The translations under genes were made by a program, and so were the position numbers. From assembly GCA_958450365.1 (NCBI GenBank), contig CAUEEP010000369.1:437001-501000 (forward strand): a DNA stretch of 64,000 nucleotides, read 5' to 3'. The notes below the pieces were generated by a model. That model was not told where the DNA came from. It ran no database searches and saw only the letters and a program-made list of their open reading frames with translations. Below, piece after piece: positions 12,701 to 21,215 of this stretch (position 1 is the first letter of the stretch; every line of letters starts with the position of its first letter). Source of the DNA: Mesorhabditis belari (lineage: Eukaryota > Nematoda > Chromadorea > Rhabditida > Rhabditidae).

Positions 12701-15700
12701 CGTTTGTTTCATTAGAAAGCCCAATCATTTTTCTGTGAAATAACATTAAAAATGGCTTTCAAATGTTTTATGTCTAGATTTTTTTGGGAACGTGAAGTCG
12801 GATAGTCAAAAAGGGCGGCTCGATGATGCTAAGAGATTTTAGAAAAAGAAACCTATCTTGGTATCAATAGATAAAAGCTAGAGCACAAAAAGTTAGGTAT
12901 ATAGACAAATTTTGAGAGAAATTGACTCAGCAAATTTCTTCGTAAAGATTTTGATAGATTTTTACCGAAAAAACACTTTTTTTTACTCTCGAATTTACTT
13001 AAAATTAAACCGAAATTGACTTAAAAAGATGGGGAATTGAACAATAAACACTTTTTATTTAGAACAAAGGTCAATTGGTTAATTGGTTCATAGGTTAATT
13101 GGTGAATTTGTTATTTTTTTTAAACGGAATTATGAAAAGGAACGAAAAAGACTTTTGGATATCTTTATAATCTAGATATCTAGATATCTTTATAATATCT
13201 AGATAATGGTTATAATCTAATTTAAATCATCTTTAGATTGATGCAAGCAGTTGCGGCAGTCGAGCAAAAGTTCTTGACACTCGAAAAGGAGAAGGTGAAA
13301 ATGCAGAAACAAGTCGAAGAGCACAAGAAAGAGGTCGAGAAAGCGGAAAAGGTAGATTTTGAAATTTTTGAAAGCTAGAAAGCTTTTGAAAGCTTAAAAC
13401 AACGTAAATAACGTGACAAATTCTTTTATCTACAAATTTAGACTCTCACGAAACACCTCAGCGAACTCCGACAAGAAAAAGACATCAAAGACAAGCTAAA
13501 TAATCAGCTAAAAGAGAAAAACAAAGAGATCAAGAAATTCGAGAAACGAATCAAAGAGTTGACTGTGATGGCTGAAGAAAAGGATGAGTTGAGAGAACAA
13601 AAGGACAATATTCAAAAAGATCTCTCGGCTGAGAAGAAAAGTATCAGGAATCGGAGAATCGCTTGAAGAAGGAAACAGCCGCGAAAGAGGAGCTGAGAAG
13701 ACATCTGCAGAATGAGATCAATGGGAAAGATTCGGAGCACGCACGTTTGATGCAAGCACACGAGGAATTGAAGCAGCAGATGAAGAAGATGGAGACAGCG
13801 ATGAATGCAGAGAAACAGAAAATGGGACAAGTGTTGCAGCAGACACAGGAAAGGGCAAAGAAAGCCGAATTGGTGACAATTGAGCTTGTGTACGAGCATG
13901 GAGTGAGGAAATTGGATCGAGGAAGAGAGGATGCCACGATCAATATGAATAAGATGGATGAAGCGGCGACAAGGTGGGGTTTTGAAAGATATTACGTTGG
14001 AGTTTAAGTCTTTACAGTCTTTTTTCCAGGCATCTTTTAAAAAATAATGTCGCCACTCAACAAAATTACTATTTGAACTATTAAAAAGTTTAATTGTTTC
14101 TCTGCAAAATGGCTTTTTTGGAAATTCTTGGAAATAGTTGTTTTAATGGATTTTCAAAGGCGCAAAGGCGAGCGCCCAAAACTACTTCGATGCCGAAGTC
14201 GCAATTTGGGCACATTCTTGAATACAAATCTATTTTAGTGCCAAAGTAAAAAAGATAGAGCTCATTTGATTACTTAATTCTGTAAAATTTGAAAACGATC
14301 CGTTCAGCGATTTTCTTTAAAACAGCAATTGAAAATTCTACACAAAACTGCCTTTTTGAATCGAGTTGAGGCGAGCTTTGAGCTTTGAGCTTTGAGCTTT
14401 GAGCTTTGAGCTTTCTCTCAAAAGCCATTTTGTAGAGAAATGATAGATCTTTTTAATAGTTTAGGATGCAATAAGTTTGGTAAAAGATACTTTTTCATGG
14501 AAACAAAAATTTAAAAAAAAATTGTAAAGACTTATGCACCAACCTAATATATCGGTAATATTAGGGTTGTTCCAGAAAGCTAGATCAGTTTCAAAGCCAA
14601 AATGTCTGCCAGGGCAGGGCAAAACCAGTTCAGACACTATTTTGAACCATTTTCTGTCTTGAAGTCAAAAGTTGAAAGCCAAAGAAATCACGGCTTTGGA
14701 GCTTGGCTTTGGCTTGTTCTGAAATTTCTAAGAAAAACCCTGGTCAAGACACCGTAAAGTTACAGGAATCTGTCTGATGATAGTAACCTAGCTACTAAAA
14801 GTATTCAACCGATAAGACTTGAATTACCTAATCTTAGCGCATTTCTAGTGAAAAGACTAATATTGTATATTAAAGCTTAATGAATTTGAAAAATGAGCCA
14901 ATTCCAGAGCTGGCTCCACCGCACAACAACAAACCTTCTTGGCGTCGCGGGACGAATGGAAAGGAGTACTCGAAGAGATTCAACGGATGGTTGAAAAGGT
15001 TTGTATTTGATTTATACAATCGGTTAGGTTTCAAGGCTTGCAAAAACCTTTGTTATAGCTGCTTTGAATGTCAAGAAGCTAAAAAAGGCACTAACTTCTG
15101 ATTACAAAAGGGAACTTTTTCAGGCAAGAGTCGAGTATTCGGCACAAGTGGACGCACTGAAGAAGGGGAAAACAATTGAGCGAGATGACCAAATTCTTGA
15201 TTCCGAAGCCACCACCCGCTCCAAAGATCATCACCATTCCGTCAGCCACCCCAGCCGCCATTCCAACACAACAACAAGTTGTGCTGCCACCTGAACCACC
15301 AAAGGTATTCGTGAGTTTGATTCTTTTTCATAGATTATAAAAAGGATCATAATTTACTATGATCTATATCTATTAATTTTAGGCCTCACCTGGAGTGATC
15401 GGTTCTCGCACAAATTCCACTGCATCCCAGCTGCCTGCACCAATCGGCACAAATATCTCTCCCAAAGAACAAAGCTCCCGGATCGCCGATTCAGAAACCG
15501 GTGGCCACCGTCGCTTCACAGCCACAAACCGCCAGTCCATGCAGACATCCAGGTAAGATTTTAGTTTAAAGCAAGTTACTCGAGACTTTGTTGAATCTAT
15601 CATACCTATAGTTACATTTGTTACCTCTAGGTCTAAACCTTCTAGCTTGAAGTAGCTTACATTGAAAGCACACACACTTTTGCCCACTTTTGATCTGATT

Positions 15701-18594
15701 TTAGATTCAAGTCTATAGCTGAATATCTTTATTTTTCAGGAGCTATTGGCTCTCGTGCTAACGGCAACGAAGCAACTCCGAGCACCGCTGCCGCACCGGG
15801 AACTGCATCAAATCTGAACATGGGTGGATCGTGGCACTGGAATGATTTCAGTTTATCCGACAATTTGCTTGGAAATCGTGGTTTTGGGCCGCTCACAGAC
15901 AATTTTTCGGCATCAGGTGAACTTTGAAATGAAAATCTAAAAATCGGAAAGAATGTTCTCGATTAAAGCTAGTTGCCAAAGCCATAGAGTTGATAAAAGA
16001 TAGAACACTTATACTGTCGACTCTCGATACAACGATTTTGAGATTGTAAAGCACGCTCTTGTTTTCTGCGTAGCTGTCCAGCCAAACGCGATTGTTGGCC
16101 GTTCTGGGCAACTACGCACAAAATTTTGGGCACTTTTTAAAATCGTTAAATCGAAATTTTTGATCCCGAGCGAATCGTTGAATCGAGAGTCGGACTGTAG
16201 TTAGAATTAACTTTTGCAAAACAGTTTACAAACCTTAAGTACTAGATAATGCTCATTGTTTACCATTAGAAAGTAAAACTGAACAGTTCGAAAGCCGCTA
16301 CAAGTCAAGATATCAGTCTTTTCCAGCTACTAGTCCAATCTTATTTTTAAATTCCCCCAAATTTCAGCGTCCACCAGCACCAACCCTGCTCCCACCACCA
16401 CAACGCATGCAACGACAACGAATGGATGGTCGGGTGATGGATGGAATCAGAAAACTCCAACCGCCGTACCCCCAACAGCAAATCACAACTATTTGGGTAG
16501 TTTGGGGACAGCCAGTCCGAGTTATGCGGTTTGGGAGAATCCCGGTCCTCGCGCCGCAACAACCACCCCAACAAGCGAACATTCCACAACCACCACAGTC
16601 TCAGCCACCGCCACACACTGCCGCTCCCGGAGCCCCGATTCAGCAGAACCAGGTTTGTACTGTCATAAAACTGTAGATATTTTTATAGTAAAACCTTTAG
16701 TATACTGTATTCAGTCATTAAGCTACAGTACTCTGGAGCAAGTACTGAGCATTTTTAGTTTATCTTTCAAGATACTGTAGAACTTAGAATATAGTAGAGT
16801 GTGTTTTCTAGAAGATGCCCAAGCTACTGTAATCTTTGCTTCAGGTTTTCTTTGAATTTCGCTTAATTTTGAACTTATTTGATGAGGAATCAAACTGTGA
16901 ATTGAATGGGATCAAAAGTAGAATGCTCGGTTACGGTTACGGTAGCTGAAGGAAAGGTTACGGTAGCTTTTGGTCAGCTTTAGAAAACGGATAAGTCTAA
17001 AGGATTTCTATTCTATAAATAAAAGATACTTTTAAATCTTTTCCTTTTACAATTTTCTTCATTTTCAGAGAATCACACAGAAATACGGTGGCGAAGAAGC
17101 GTTTAAACATCAAACGATCCTCGAGCAAGTCAGCGAGATCTTTCGCCACGTCGAAAAGAAGAAATTGGTGAACTTGTCGAACGAGTACTGCTATCAGAAC
17201 CAAACGAACTTCCAACACGAACCAATTCCGATTGCTGTGAAGATCCTGGAGAAGTACATCACACAAAAGGTTTGGATTGCTTGGAGTTCTAGGTTTTTTT
17301 TGATTCAAAACAACCAATTTTTCCAGCTGAACAACGAGACGAACGATGCGTCGAATCGTCGTGTGATGGGCACTCCGATTCAACCGCCACCCGGTGTCAC
17401 CCCGAGCTACATGAACATGGGTCCATTATCCGGTTTAGACATGCCCATCAGACAAACACCTAATCAAATGGTTGGTTCTTGATCTTTAACCGAATCACAG
17501 TGGTATCGATTATTAATTAGCTAAATCATATAGAGAAATCTATAGATTAATGTTGATATCTATTAGTAATTTAGCTAGACTTCTAACTAGAAGAGCTACT
17601 TCTAAAACCTTTAAATACAATGGTTCTTTTATAACTGAGCAGGAGCCAGATTCCATCCTGAAACTAGGACCCGATCAAGCAAAAAGCATAAAGCACCCTT
17701 TTCTGGGTTTAGCCATGGGTTTGTTAGCTTTAAAATGCTAGCTTAGAAAGTTAGATATTTTCAATACTAGACTGGCTTAGCTGACACATTAGACCTGTTT
17801 ATTTGCCGGTCTGATTGTCAATAGGTGTACAACGAAAGATTTGGCCACTTCAACGACAACTTTTTCAGGATTTCTTGCTTCTACGAAGGTAGAAGCTTTT
17901 CAAGCTTAATCTTTTGGTCTAAAAGTGCCTGAAAAGGTAGTCATTGAAGTGGTCAAATCTCGTTTTCCCGTCGCACACCTATTCACAACCAGACTGAAAA
18001 TGAACAGCTATATTTAGCCAGTCAGAATCCGGGCCAAGTATCTGGGTTAGCCCAGGAAGCCCAGGAAGGGTTAGCTGGGTTGCAGGAAGACTTGTGAAAG
18101 TTGGTTCAACGGAAGCTAGACATCGATCTTGCTGGCTTGTGTTTGAATTCTGCTTGGTTACGGCAAAAATAATATAAACTAATATAGCTAATATAGTCTA
18201 CCGTATAGCTGTTGTTGTGCTGGAGTTAACTGACTGACTGATTGGGTCTGATAGTTGAGATTGGGTCGAATAGTTGAGATTGGGTCGAATAGTTGAGATT
18301 GGGTCTGATAGTTGAGATTGAGCCTCTAAAAGTATGAAGTTGTATAAGTTTGATGTGCAGAGCGACAAAATACAAGAACAAATCGAACAAATCGAACAAA
18401 ATAAGACCAAATAGAGCACCAGAAAAACTTGGTATTATGTAGGATCGGTGAAGTTGTTAGTGTTGTCAAATAGAAAACAGAAAAAGAATTTCCAGATGGG
18501 CACGTACAACACGATGATGGACAACTCGCTTCTCAACGGCGATGCCACTCGCTCGGTGATCGGCGCCGACAAGTGGAGTCTTCAAAATCTCTAG
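785..18594 (+). CDS. Large multi-exon coiled-coil, Pro/Gln-rich protein; 5' end missing
   Basis: Family not recognised. Exons: 785-881, 4707-4843, 5821-6030, 6184-6499, 7853-8136, 8225-8405, 8622-8699, 9224-9289, 9822-9935, 10741-10809, 10931-11039, 11937-12047, 12370-12477, 13237-13351, 13442-13973, 14908-14998, 15124-15310, 15383-15552, 15740-15916, 16368-16652, 17069-17269, 17327-17470, 18496-18594 (TAG). Acceptors are mostly TTTTCAG-like; donors include GTGAGT, GTAAGA and GTTTGT. Order of protein regions: a charged N-terminal part; a segment starting DGLSYMFDQLFHVARLDYP; an acidic/Ser stretch with ECQTEPF; Pro/Met/Gln-rich exons; a Lys/Glu coiled coil of about 250 residues (EREKAEEKLSAITQHI to the end of the 13442 exon); Pro/Ala/Gln-rich exons; a final globular piece beginning RITQKYGGEEAFKHQTILEQ. 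No RING or other catalytic motif was seen. Phases agree across most introns, but one-base frame slips occur in several exons (separate entries), so this is either an unpolished assembly of a live gene or a recent pseudogene. Confidence 0.75.
1830..1935. repeat. Partial copy of a dispersed repeat also present at 32.75 and 33.58 kb
   Basis: The stretch containing AAGTCTTTGCCGATTTTTTG, then TTTTGACGTGTAATAGCTCA, matches in order the better copies beginning near 32755 and 33578 (AAAGTCCTTTCCGATTTTTT, then TTTTGACGTTTTATAGCTCA). It is probably one end of a mariner-like element. Confidence 0.4.
2168..2233 (-). repeat. tRNA-like 3' half (SINE or tRNA relic)
   Basis: The minus strand carries a good T-arm/B-box, GGGTTCGACCCC, followed by GGTGCGCGGCA. 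The D-arm half is not recognisable. It sits in the intron between 882 and 4706. Confidence 0.4.
2376..2520. repeat. Degenerate heptamer tandem array (TTTAGCC/TTTAGAC)
   Basis: About twenty imperfect units of TTTAGCC with TTTAGAC and GTAGCCT variants. They resemble but are not identical to the nematode telomere unit TTAGGC. Confidence 0.8.
3242..3455. mobile_element. MITE with 25-bp perfect TIRs
   Basis: Left end TAGGTTGTCCAATAAGTAAT continues into GCGTGTT; the right end is its exact reverse complement, with TA at both borders. The total is about 210 bp with no coding capacity. It is inserted inside the element at 3019-4323 and abuts the next one. Confidence 0.85.
3457..3970. mobile_element. 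Internally deleted mariner element with 35-bp TIRs
   Basis: TIRs begin TATTGGGTTGATGCATAATT and run on through ATCCGGACTTCTTTT; both ends match and are TA-bounded. A fragment of mariner transposase N-terminus remains on the minus strand. It is the second insertion inside the outer element. Confidence 0.85.
3674..3865 (-). pseudogene. Mariner transposase N-terminal fragment
   Basis: The minus frame reads LRHIMLYHFEKGWSAAESFR, the typical start of a mariner transposase DNA-binding helix-turn-helix domain (a Tyr/His-Phe-Lys-Lys-Gly, Ala-Ala-Glu pattern). The second helix and the whole DDE catalytic domain are absent, so it cannot be autonomous. Confidence 0.75.
5090..5785. repeat. GC-box-containing repeat cluster, three copies in alternating orientation
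   Basis: The block TTTTATACGCG followed by GCCCCGCCCCTTTT and CAATCTAACTTTGAGCTC recurs near 5230, 5455 and 5575 (the last in a shorter form). Inverted partners lie near 5320-5410 and 5670-5770. The cluster includes GGTATCATTAGATGCG and its complement. It occupies the intron between 4844 and 5820. Confidence 0.65.
6184..6499 (+). CDS. Exon 4 of the large gene
   Basis: The acceptor TTTTCAG precedes GAC GGT TTA. The frame is open for 105 codons, starting DGLSYMFDQLFHVARLDYP and ending near GRKSETVL. The donor GTAGGT leaves one extra base, which does not fit the next exon (7853 opens in phase 0). Either an undetected small exon lies in the 1.35-kb intron, or the GGG run at the donor carries one base too many. 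Content is mixed and probably globular; no domain was recognised. Confidence 0.7.
6560..6790. repeat. Diffuse repeat of ACCGTAG / CGATTCTAAAAG units
   Basis: Short degenerate units built around TACCGTAGTCTCATTC, ACTACCGTAGTTCGATT and TTACTGTAGCTCGATTC run through this part of the intron. No coding potential is seen. Confidence 0.5.
6800..7345. repeat. Foldback repeat with GGTATCATTCGACGCG motifs
   Basis: One arm (about 6830-6990) is inverted relative to two partners (about 7020-7130 and 7195-7335). All three contain TTTGGTATCATTCGACGCG or its complement, beside TTTGACTTTCATTTAATGC-like and GGATTGGTGCTGAGAAAA blocks. The structure is a compound palindrome in the intron 6500-7852. Confidence 0.7.
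7660..7795. repeat. 30-bp tandem repeat, about 4.5 copies
   Basis: Unit contains CTTCATTACCGTAGTCTGGC and then TGATCTTTAC; copies differ by one or two bases. Confidence 0.85.
7853..8136 (+). CDS. Exon 5 of the large gene, with a one-base frame slip
   Basis: The first half reads EDDCSFSDGASCSSESDSGS and on through CDHCILAEKLEQLYFGRET in one frame. The second half reads WTEKSDSECQTEPFCETVVL in another, and this frame reaches the donor GTAACG in the right phase. The switch falls at the five-T run at 8044-8048; one more T there would make the exon continuous. No intron of sensible length fixes it (the only AG near the switch would give a 31-bp intron of the wrong phase). Confidence 0.7.
8225..8405 (+). 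CDS. Exon 6 of the large gene, with a one-base frame slip
   Basis: The frame entering at the acceptor reads NPAVGETVPVPTVRLNATQR and on, then meets TAG just after the run GAAGAAAAAAC (A6 at 8315-8320). One A fewer gives an open frame, SGKAAANAQVISQQLAAMQQ, to the donor GTAGAT in phase. Low-complexity Ala/Gln character. Confidence 0.65.
8724..8927. mobile_element. Small inverted-repeat element (MITE-like)
   Basis: GACGCTTCAAGAAAATACGC on the left is matched in inverse on the right (GCGTATTTTCTTGAAGC), with weaker pairing outward to TATAATACGCG / CGCATCTTATG. It lies in the intron 8700-9223. Confidence 0.6.
9345..9580. repeat. Short direct and inverted repeats around TTCTGGCAC
   Basis: Three direct units of the form ACACATCTTCTGGCAC or ACACACCTTCTGGCAC occur, and one inverted unit (GTGCCAGAAAATGTGTG). 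GAGCTCTAG/CTAGAGC and TTGTGCTCTTTG-type flanks also repeat. No coding role is seen. Confidence 0.5.
9936..10740 (+). other. Intron 9 of the large gene
   Basis: From a GTGAGT donor to a TTTTAG acceptor. Apart from the tandem array at 10465-10680, it holds AT-rich unique-looking sequence with no recognised element. Confidence 0.5.
10465..10680. repeat. Tandem array of GATCTAATACGGTTCCAATACGG units
   Basis: About five units of roughly 42 bp: TTTTTTGATCTAATACGG, TTCTAATACGG, TTCCAATACGG. The same sequence recurs at 37190-37262 (inverted) and 45815-45900, so this is a dispersed satellite. Confidence 0.85.
10931..11039 (+). CDS. Exon 11 of the large gene; incoming phase does not match
   Basis: The plausible frame reads TESTSEHRVVGDRR and then VLFEREKAEEKLSAITQHID, a coiled-coil-type sequence that passes in phase into the 11937 exon. 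It needs one base carried in from the previous exon (10741-10809), which ends in phase 0. A missing G at that exon's GTGG|TAAGC boundary would explain it; an internal slip is the alternative. Confidence 0.6.
11262..11342. repeat. 13-14-bp tandem repeat (CTAAAAACTACAG)
   Basis: Six near-identical units in the intron 11040-11936. Confidence 0.85.
12128..12225. repeat. AAAGCAAAAC / AAAGCAAAC simple tandem repeat
   Basis: Low-complexity run of AAAGC, AAAAC and AAGCAAAC units in the intron 12048-12369. Confidence 0.8.
12626..13160. mobile_element. Diverged mariner-type MITE, same family as 50.37-50.89 kb
   Basis: The left end TTAGGCTGTCCAGAAAGTCA continues into TTTCGTTCCTTTTCGTACTTC; the right end has the complement AAAGGAACGAAAAAGACTTT. 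The interior shares AGCTAGAGCACAAAAAGTTAG and related blocks, in inverse, with the element at 50370. No transposase remains. It lies in the intron 12478-13236. Confidence 0.6.
13442..13973 (+). CDS. Exon 15 of the large gene (coiled coil), with a one-base frame slip
   Basis: The first part reads TLTKHLSELRQEKDIKDKLN and on through AEEKDELREQ, then meets TGA. A second frame, from YQESENRLKKETAAKEELRR onward, runs to the donor in the correct phase. The switch lies at GAGAAGAAAAG (A4 at 13637-13640); one extra A joins them. Lys/Glu/Gln heptads run nearly the whole exon, indicating a parallel coiled coil. It is the longest exon, about 177 codons. Confidence 0.75.
13974..14907 (+). other. Intron 15 of the large gene
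   Basis: Mostly AT-rich and without a recognised element. Contains six units of GAGCTTT at 14370-14410. A short inverted pair, GTTGTTCCAGAAAG at 14572 and GGCTTGTTCTGAAATTTC near 14710, suggests a decayed MITE. Confidence 0.4.
15124..15310 (+). CDS. Exon 17 of the large gene, with a one-base frame slip
   Basis: It begins ARVEYSAQVDALKKGK in the incoming frame. The sensible continuation is MTKFLIPKPPPAPKIITIPS and then PTQQQVVLPPEPPK in the next frame, which exits in phase. The slip is in the GGGGAAAA run at 15165-15172, one base too long. The first frame instead reads on to a TGA near the donor. The GTGAGT donor at 15311 was chosen over GTATTC at 15305; both keep the phase. Confidence 0.65.
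15383..15552 (+). CDS. Exon 18 of the large gene, with a one-base frame slip
   Basis: ASPGVIGSRTNSTASQLPAP enters in frame. After CCCAAAG (15461-15467) the better frame reads NKAPGSPIQKPVATVASQPQ and ends with one base left over, as the next exon (AIGSRANGNEATPST...) requires. One A or C too many explains the shift. Pro/Ala/Ser-rich and probably disordered. Confidence 0.6.
16011..16200. mobile_element. MITE with pogo/Tigger-like ends
   Basis: TACTGTCGACTCTCGATACA on the left pairs with the inverse of ACAGTCCGACTCTCGATTCA on the right; both continue with AACGATT. CAGT...CTCGAT ends are typical of pogo/Tigger MITEs. It lies in the intron 15917-16367. Confidence 0.65.
16368..16652 (+). CDS. Exon 20 of the large gene, with a one-base frame slip
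   Basis: The incoming frame reads ASTSTNPAPTTTTHATTTNG and on to SYAVWENP. The frame that exits in phase reads LAPQQPPQQANIPQPPQSQP and then HTAAPGAPIQQNQ. The change lies near 16533-16545 (GGG or CCC one base too long). Strongly Pro/Gln/Thr-biased. Confidence 0.65.
17069..17269 (+). CDS. Exon 21 of the large gene, globular C-terminal piece
   Basis: 67 codons, phase 0 at both ends: RITQKYGGEEAFKHQTILEQ, then VSEIFRHVEKKKLVNLSNEY. It is followed in phase by 17327-17470 and the last exon. Helical-looking and not recognised as a named domain. Confidence 0.75.
17808..17996. mobile_element. Inverted-repeat MITE
   Basis: GGTCTGATTGTCAATAGGTG and onward is inverted at CACCTATTCACAACCAGAC. Internal GATTTGGCCACTTCAACGAC pairs with GTCATTGAAGTGGTCAAATC. 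Arms are about 55 bp. It lies in the intron 17471-18495. Confidence 0.65.
18228..18325. repeat. 19-bp tandem repeat (GATTGGGTCTGATAGTTGA)
   Basis: Four to five units, alternating GGGTCTGATAG and GGGTCGAATAG. Confidence 0.85.
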
Positions 18595-19380
18595 AAAATT
18601 CGTCAAGATCAAGAATGACAAGAATTACAAGAATTTCCCCAAAAATCCTTGCTTTGCTTAGCTTAAAAACTAACATCTAACATCTAACATCTAAAGAAGA
18701 AAGAAAATCCGAAGAAAATCGCACCGCCAGGCGTTTTTCTTTTTTGGGATTCCCAGAATTTTTTTCCTCTAAAAATGTCCGAAGTCCGTCGATTTTTGTC
18801 AAAAAATTTTAGTGCTAGTGTCTGAGTTTTTTTTTTAAAATTCAATGCAAATCGAATTTATCCCATTCGAATTTGGAATTCAATGCAAATTTTGGATACA
18901 AATTTGTTGGTTAAATGCTAATTTCGCGTGTTCCTCCCCGGGCCCTTTTTTTATAGATTCTTTTGTTTCGATAATTATTCACAATTTTTTTTATCCCGTT
19001 TTTCTTGAAAACGTTTGTGTGTTGTTTTCTTGTGTACAAAAAGATAACACGCGAAGTTTTTTTTTGTTTTTCCATTTTACACACATTTTTGAATCTTTTG
19101 AATCTTTGACTCTTTTGACTGACTTTTTCTCTCTCTTTTTCATTTATTCATTCATTTTTCCCTCCCTTTCCATCACACACACATCTTGAAAATATTTCTA
19201 CTATATTATTTTTCTTTTTTCTTCTTTTTTTCGTCGTCGCTGATATTTTATATTTTATATTTACTTCTTTTTCTTTTCTACTATACCTACTAGCGTTCGA
19301 GGAACACTTTTTATTAATAAAGTGATTGTTGTGCGTTAAAGGAAAGCGCTTAAAATACAGGAAAAATAAAATTATCTTAT
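18595..19380 (+). other. 3' untranslated region of the large gene with AATAAA signals
   Basis: T-rich sequence follows the TAG at 18592-18594. AATAAA occurs at 19316-19321 and again near 19365, either of which could direct cleavage. The exact 3' end is not determinable here. Confidence 0.45.
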
Positions 19381-19514
19381 TCAAAAGGAACTCGAAAATG
19401 TGTAGACATACAAAAGAAAGTAGAAAAATGAGAAAAATGAAAAATTCAAGAAAGAAAGAAAAGGAAACTACAATGAGAAACTACAATTTTATGAGAATAG
19501 GTACAAGAGCGCTT

Positions 19515-19610
19515 AGGCAAAAGATACTAGGCAAAAGATACTAAGCAAAAAGATACTAGGCAAAAGATACTAGGCAAAAGATACTAAGCAAAAGATACTA
19601 GGCAAAAGAT
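19515..19610. repeat. 15-bp tandem repeat (GGCAAAAGATACTA)
   Basis: About six units of AGGCAAAAGATACTA with AAGCA variants. Confidence 0.85.
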
Positions 19611-19680
19611 TTGATTTCATTTACAGCGTTCTTAAAACGAGGGAAAGATGCTAGGATTTCCGAGTTTAAAAGTAAATTAT

Positions 19681-20422
19681 TTAACCCATTCGAAACTTCT
19701 GCAGCGAATAATCGCTGCAGCAAAAACTCAGGAACGGACCGCTGCAGCACTAATTGAACTATTTTCATTCAATTAATTGCTTTTTTTTGCTGTTTTTCAG
19801 CATTACATGTATATTCCAATTGTAGCAGATCTACAAATTACGTGGGCAAAAAAGATGTTTCATATTTACCCGGAATCAATGCAGTCTCTGGTTTTGCATT
19901 GAAATGTTCCATAATAGCTCTAATCTTATAAAAGCCGGATCCAGTTCTGGATCCGGCAGCCTCTGGATCTCCTGCAGGATCCAGTTCATTATCACAAAAA
20001 CGCAGATTTCGAAGAATAGATTCAAATTTTGCTCTTGACCTAATGTGGGACATGTGGGAAAATCCTCCTAATCCAGGCCTGCTACTCCAGTAGTCACGAA
20101 TCCTCGGTAATTTGACGATTCCCATTTGAAGCCAGGAAGAGCTTGAAAGACTTTGCATCGAAATCCTGCCAGTTTGTTTTCCTTTTTCCATGTTTATTAG
20201 ATTCGCCTACTAAAATATTGTCGTCGATAAAATAAGAACAATAATCGATAGGATCTTGAAAAGTACTGAAGTCAAATCCAAATCGTTCTTCATCATGGTG
20301 TAGGAGACTCTTAAAATCTTTCCAACCATAAATAAACTGCTTCGGAGTCAAAAATGTCAAAAAATGCGCTTGGTCCGTAGACGAAAAAAAAGAAAAAAAC
20401 GCTGCGGTTTCGAAAGGGTTAA
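19681..20422. mobile_element. piggyBac-like element, internally deleted, with TTAA target site
   Basis: TTAA at 19681-19684 and 20419-20422 bracket the ends CCCATTCGAAAC and GTTTCGAAAGGG, with the subterminal CTGCAGCG matched at CGCTGCG. TTAA duplication plus CCC...GGG ends are diagnostic of piggyBac. Transposase pieces remain on the minus strand, but at about 735 bp the element cannot encode the full enzyme. Confidence 0.85.
19838..20360 (-). pseudogene. piggyBac transposase fragment (DDE_Tnp_1_7 family)
   Basis: Minus-strand frames contain MGIVKLPRIRDYWSSRPGLG, then FESILRNLRFCDNELDP, then FYKIRAIMEHFN, which is the conserved block preceding the catalytic domain in piggyBac transposases. 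An upstream piece in another frame (GFDFSTFQDPIDYCSYF) precedes it, so at least one frameshift is present. The later catalytic aspartates are deleted. Confidence 0.8.
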
Positions 20423-20939
20423 CAACTTAGAAAGACGATTTGAGCAAAAATACAAGACAGTGTTGCACGAGGAGTTGGATCTTGAGAATTTCATAGAAAG
20501 CCCCATTTCTGCTTCGTCTTTGAGCGAGTTTCAGTAAATTCAATAGACTCTGAGCTTGCGAGTGTATTAACTGATAGGCTAAGGTCTAGTCTAGAAGTCT
20601 AGAAGAAGACGGCGGTGTTGCAAAGATTTGCGATCGAAAATTTTTAGCCTATCAAAATACGAATATTTCAAGCACTTAAAAAGTCAAAGCATACAATTTT
20701 GAGAAAAGTCAACTTCTCACCGATGTAGCGAAAAAAGAAGAGGGAAGACGGAGTAAAGGAGCTTCAGCAGCATTGTAGTACTTATGGAGCCCAAGCTATC
20801 GACTATTCGGCGACTTTTCAAGGTCAAAACTAGAGCCAAAACTATTTTTAACCACTAAATATGCATTCTTTGACTTAAATTGACTGGTAGAGGCAAAAGA
20901 AATCGAAAAATATTGTTTTTATTTTGCGCTACGTTTAAC

Positions 20940-21215
20940 TGTTTAACTTCAAAATTGGAAATTCCGCTGCCGAATCGCATCGTTCTCTCTGTGCTGCTTT
21001 CGGAGATGGCAGTTTGTCTCTCAGGCAGTGTCAGACTTGGTTTCAATGGCTCCGAGAGGGGGACGAGGCTTTGGAAGATTACGAGCACGGTTCAAGGCCA
21101 GAAGTCGTGAACGAAGCCAAGCTGAGGGACGTTATACAGGCCGATCCATGCCAATCTGCTCGAAATCTTGCGAAAATATTCCATTGTGATCATGTCACCA
21201 TCGAATGCCATCTTT
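20940..21215 (+). pseudogene. Mariner transposase DNA-binding fragment
   Basis: The plus frame reads LSLRQCQTWFQWLREGDEAL, then EHGSRPEVVNEAKLRDVIQA, then CQSARNLAKIFHCDHVTIE. This is the two-helix-turn-helix region of a mariner transposase. No catalytic part follows. Flanking sequence at 20785-20880 is repeated in inverse near 25420-25530. Confidence 0.75.
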
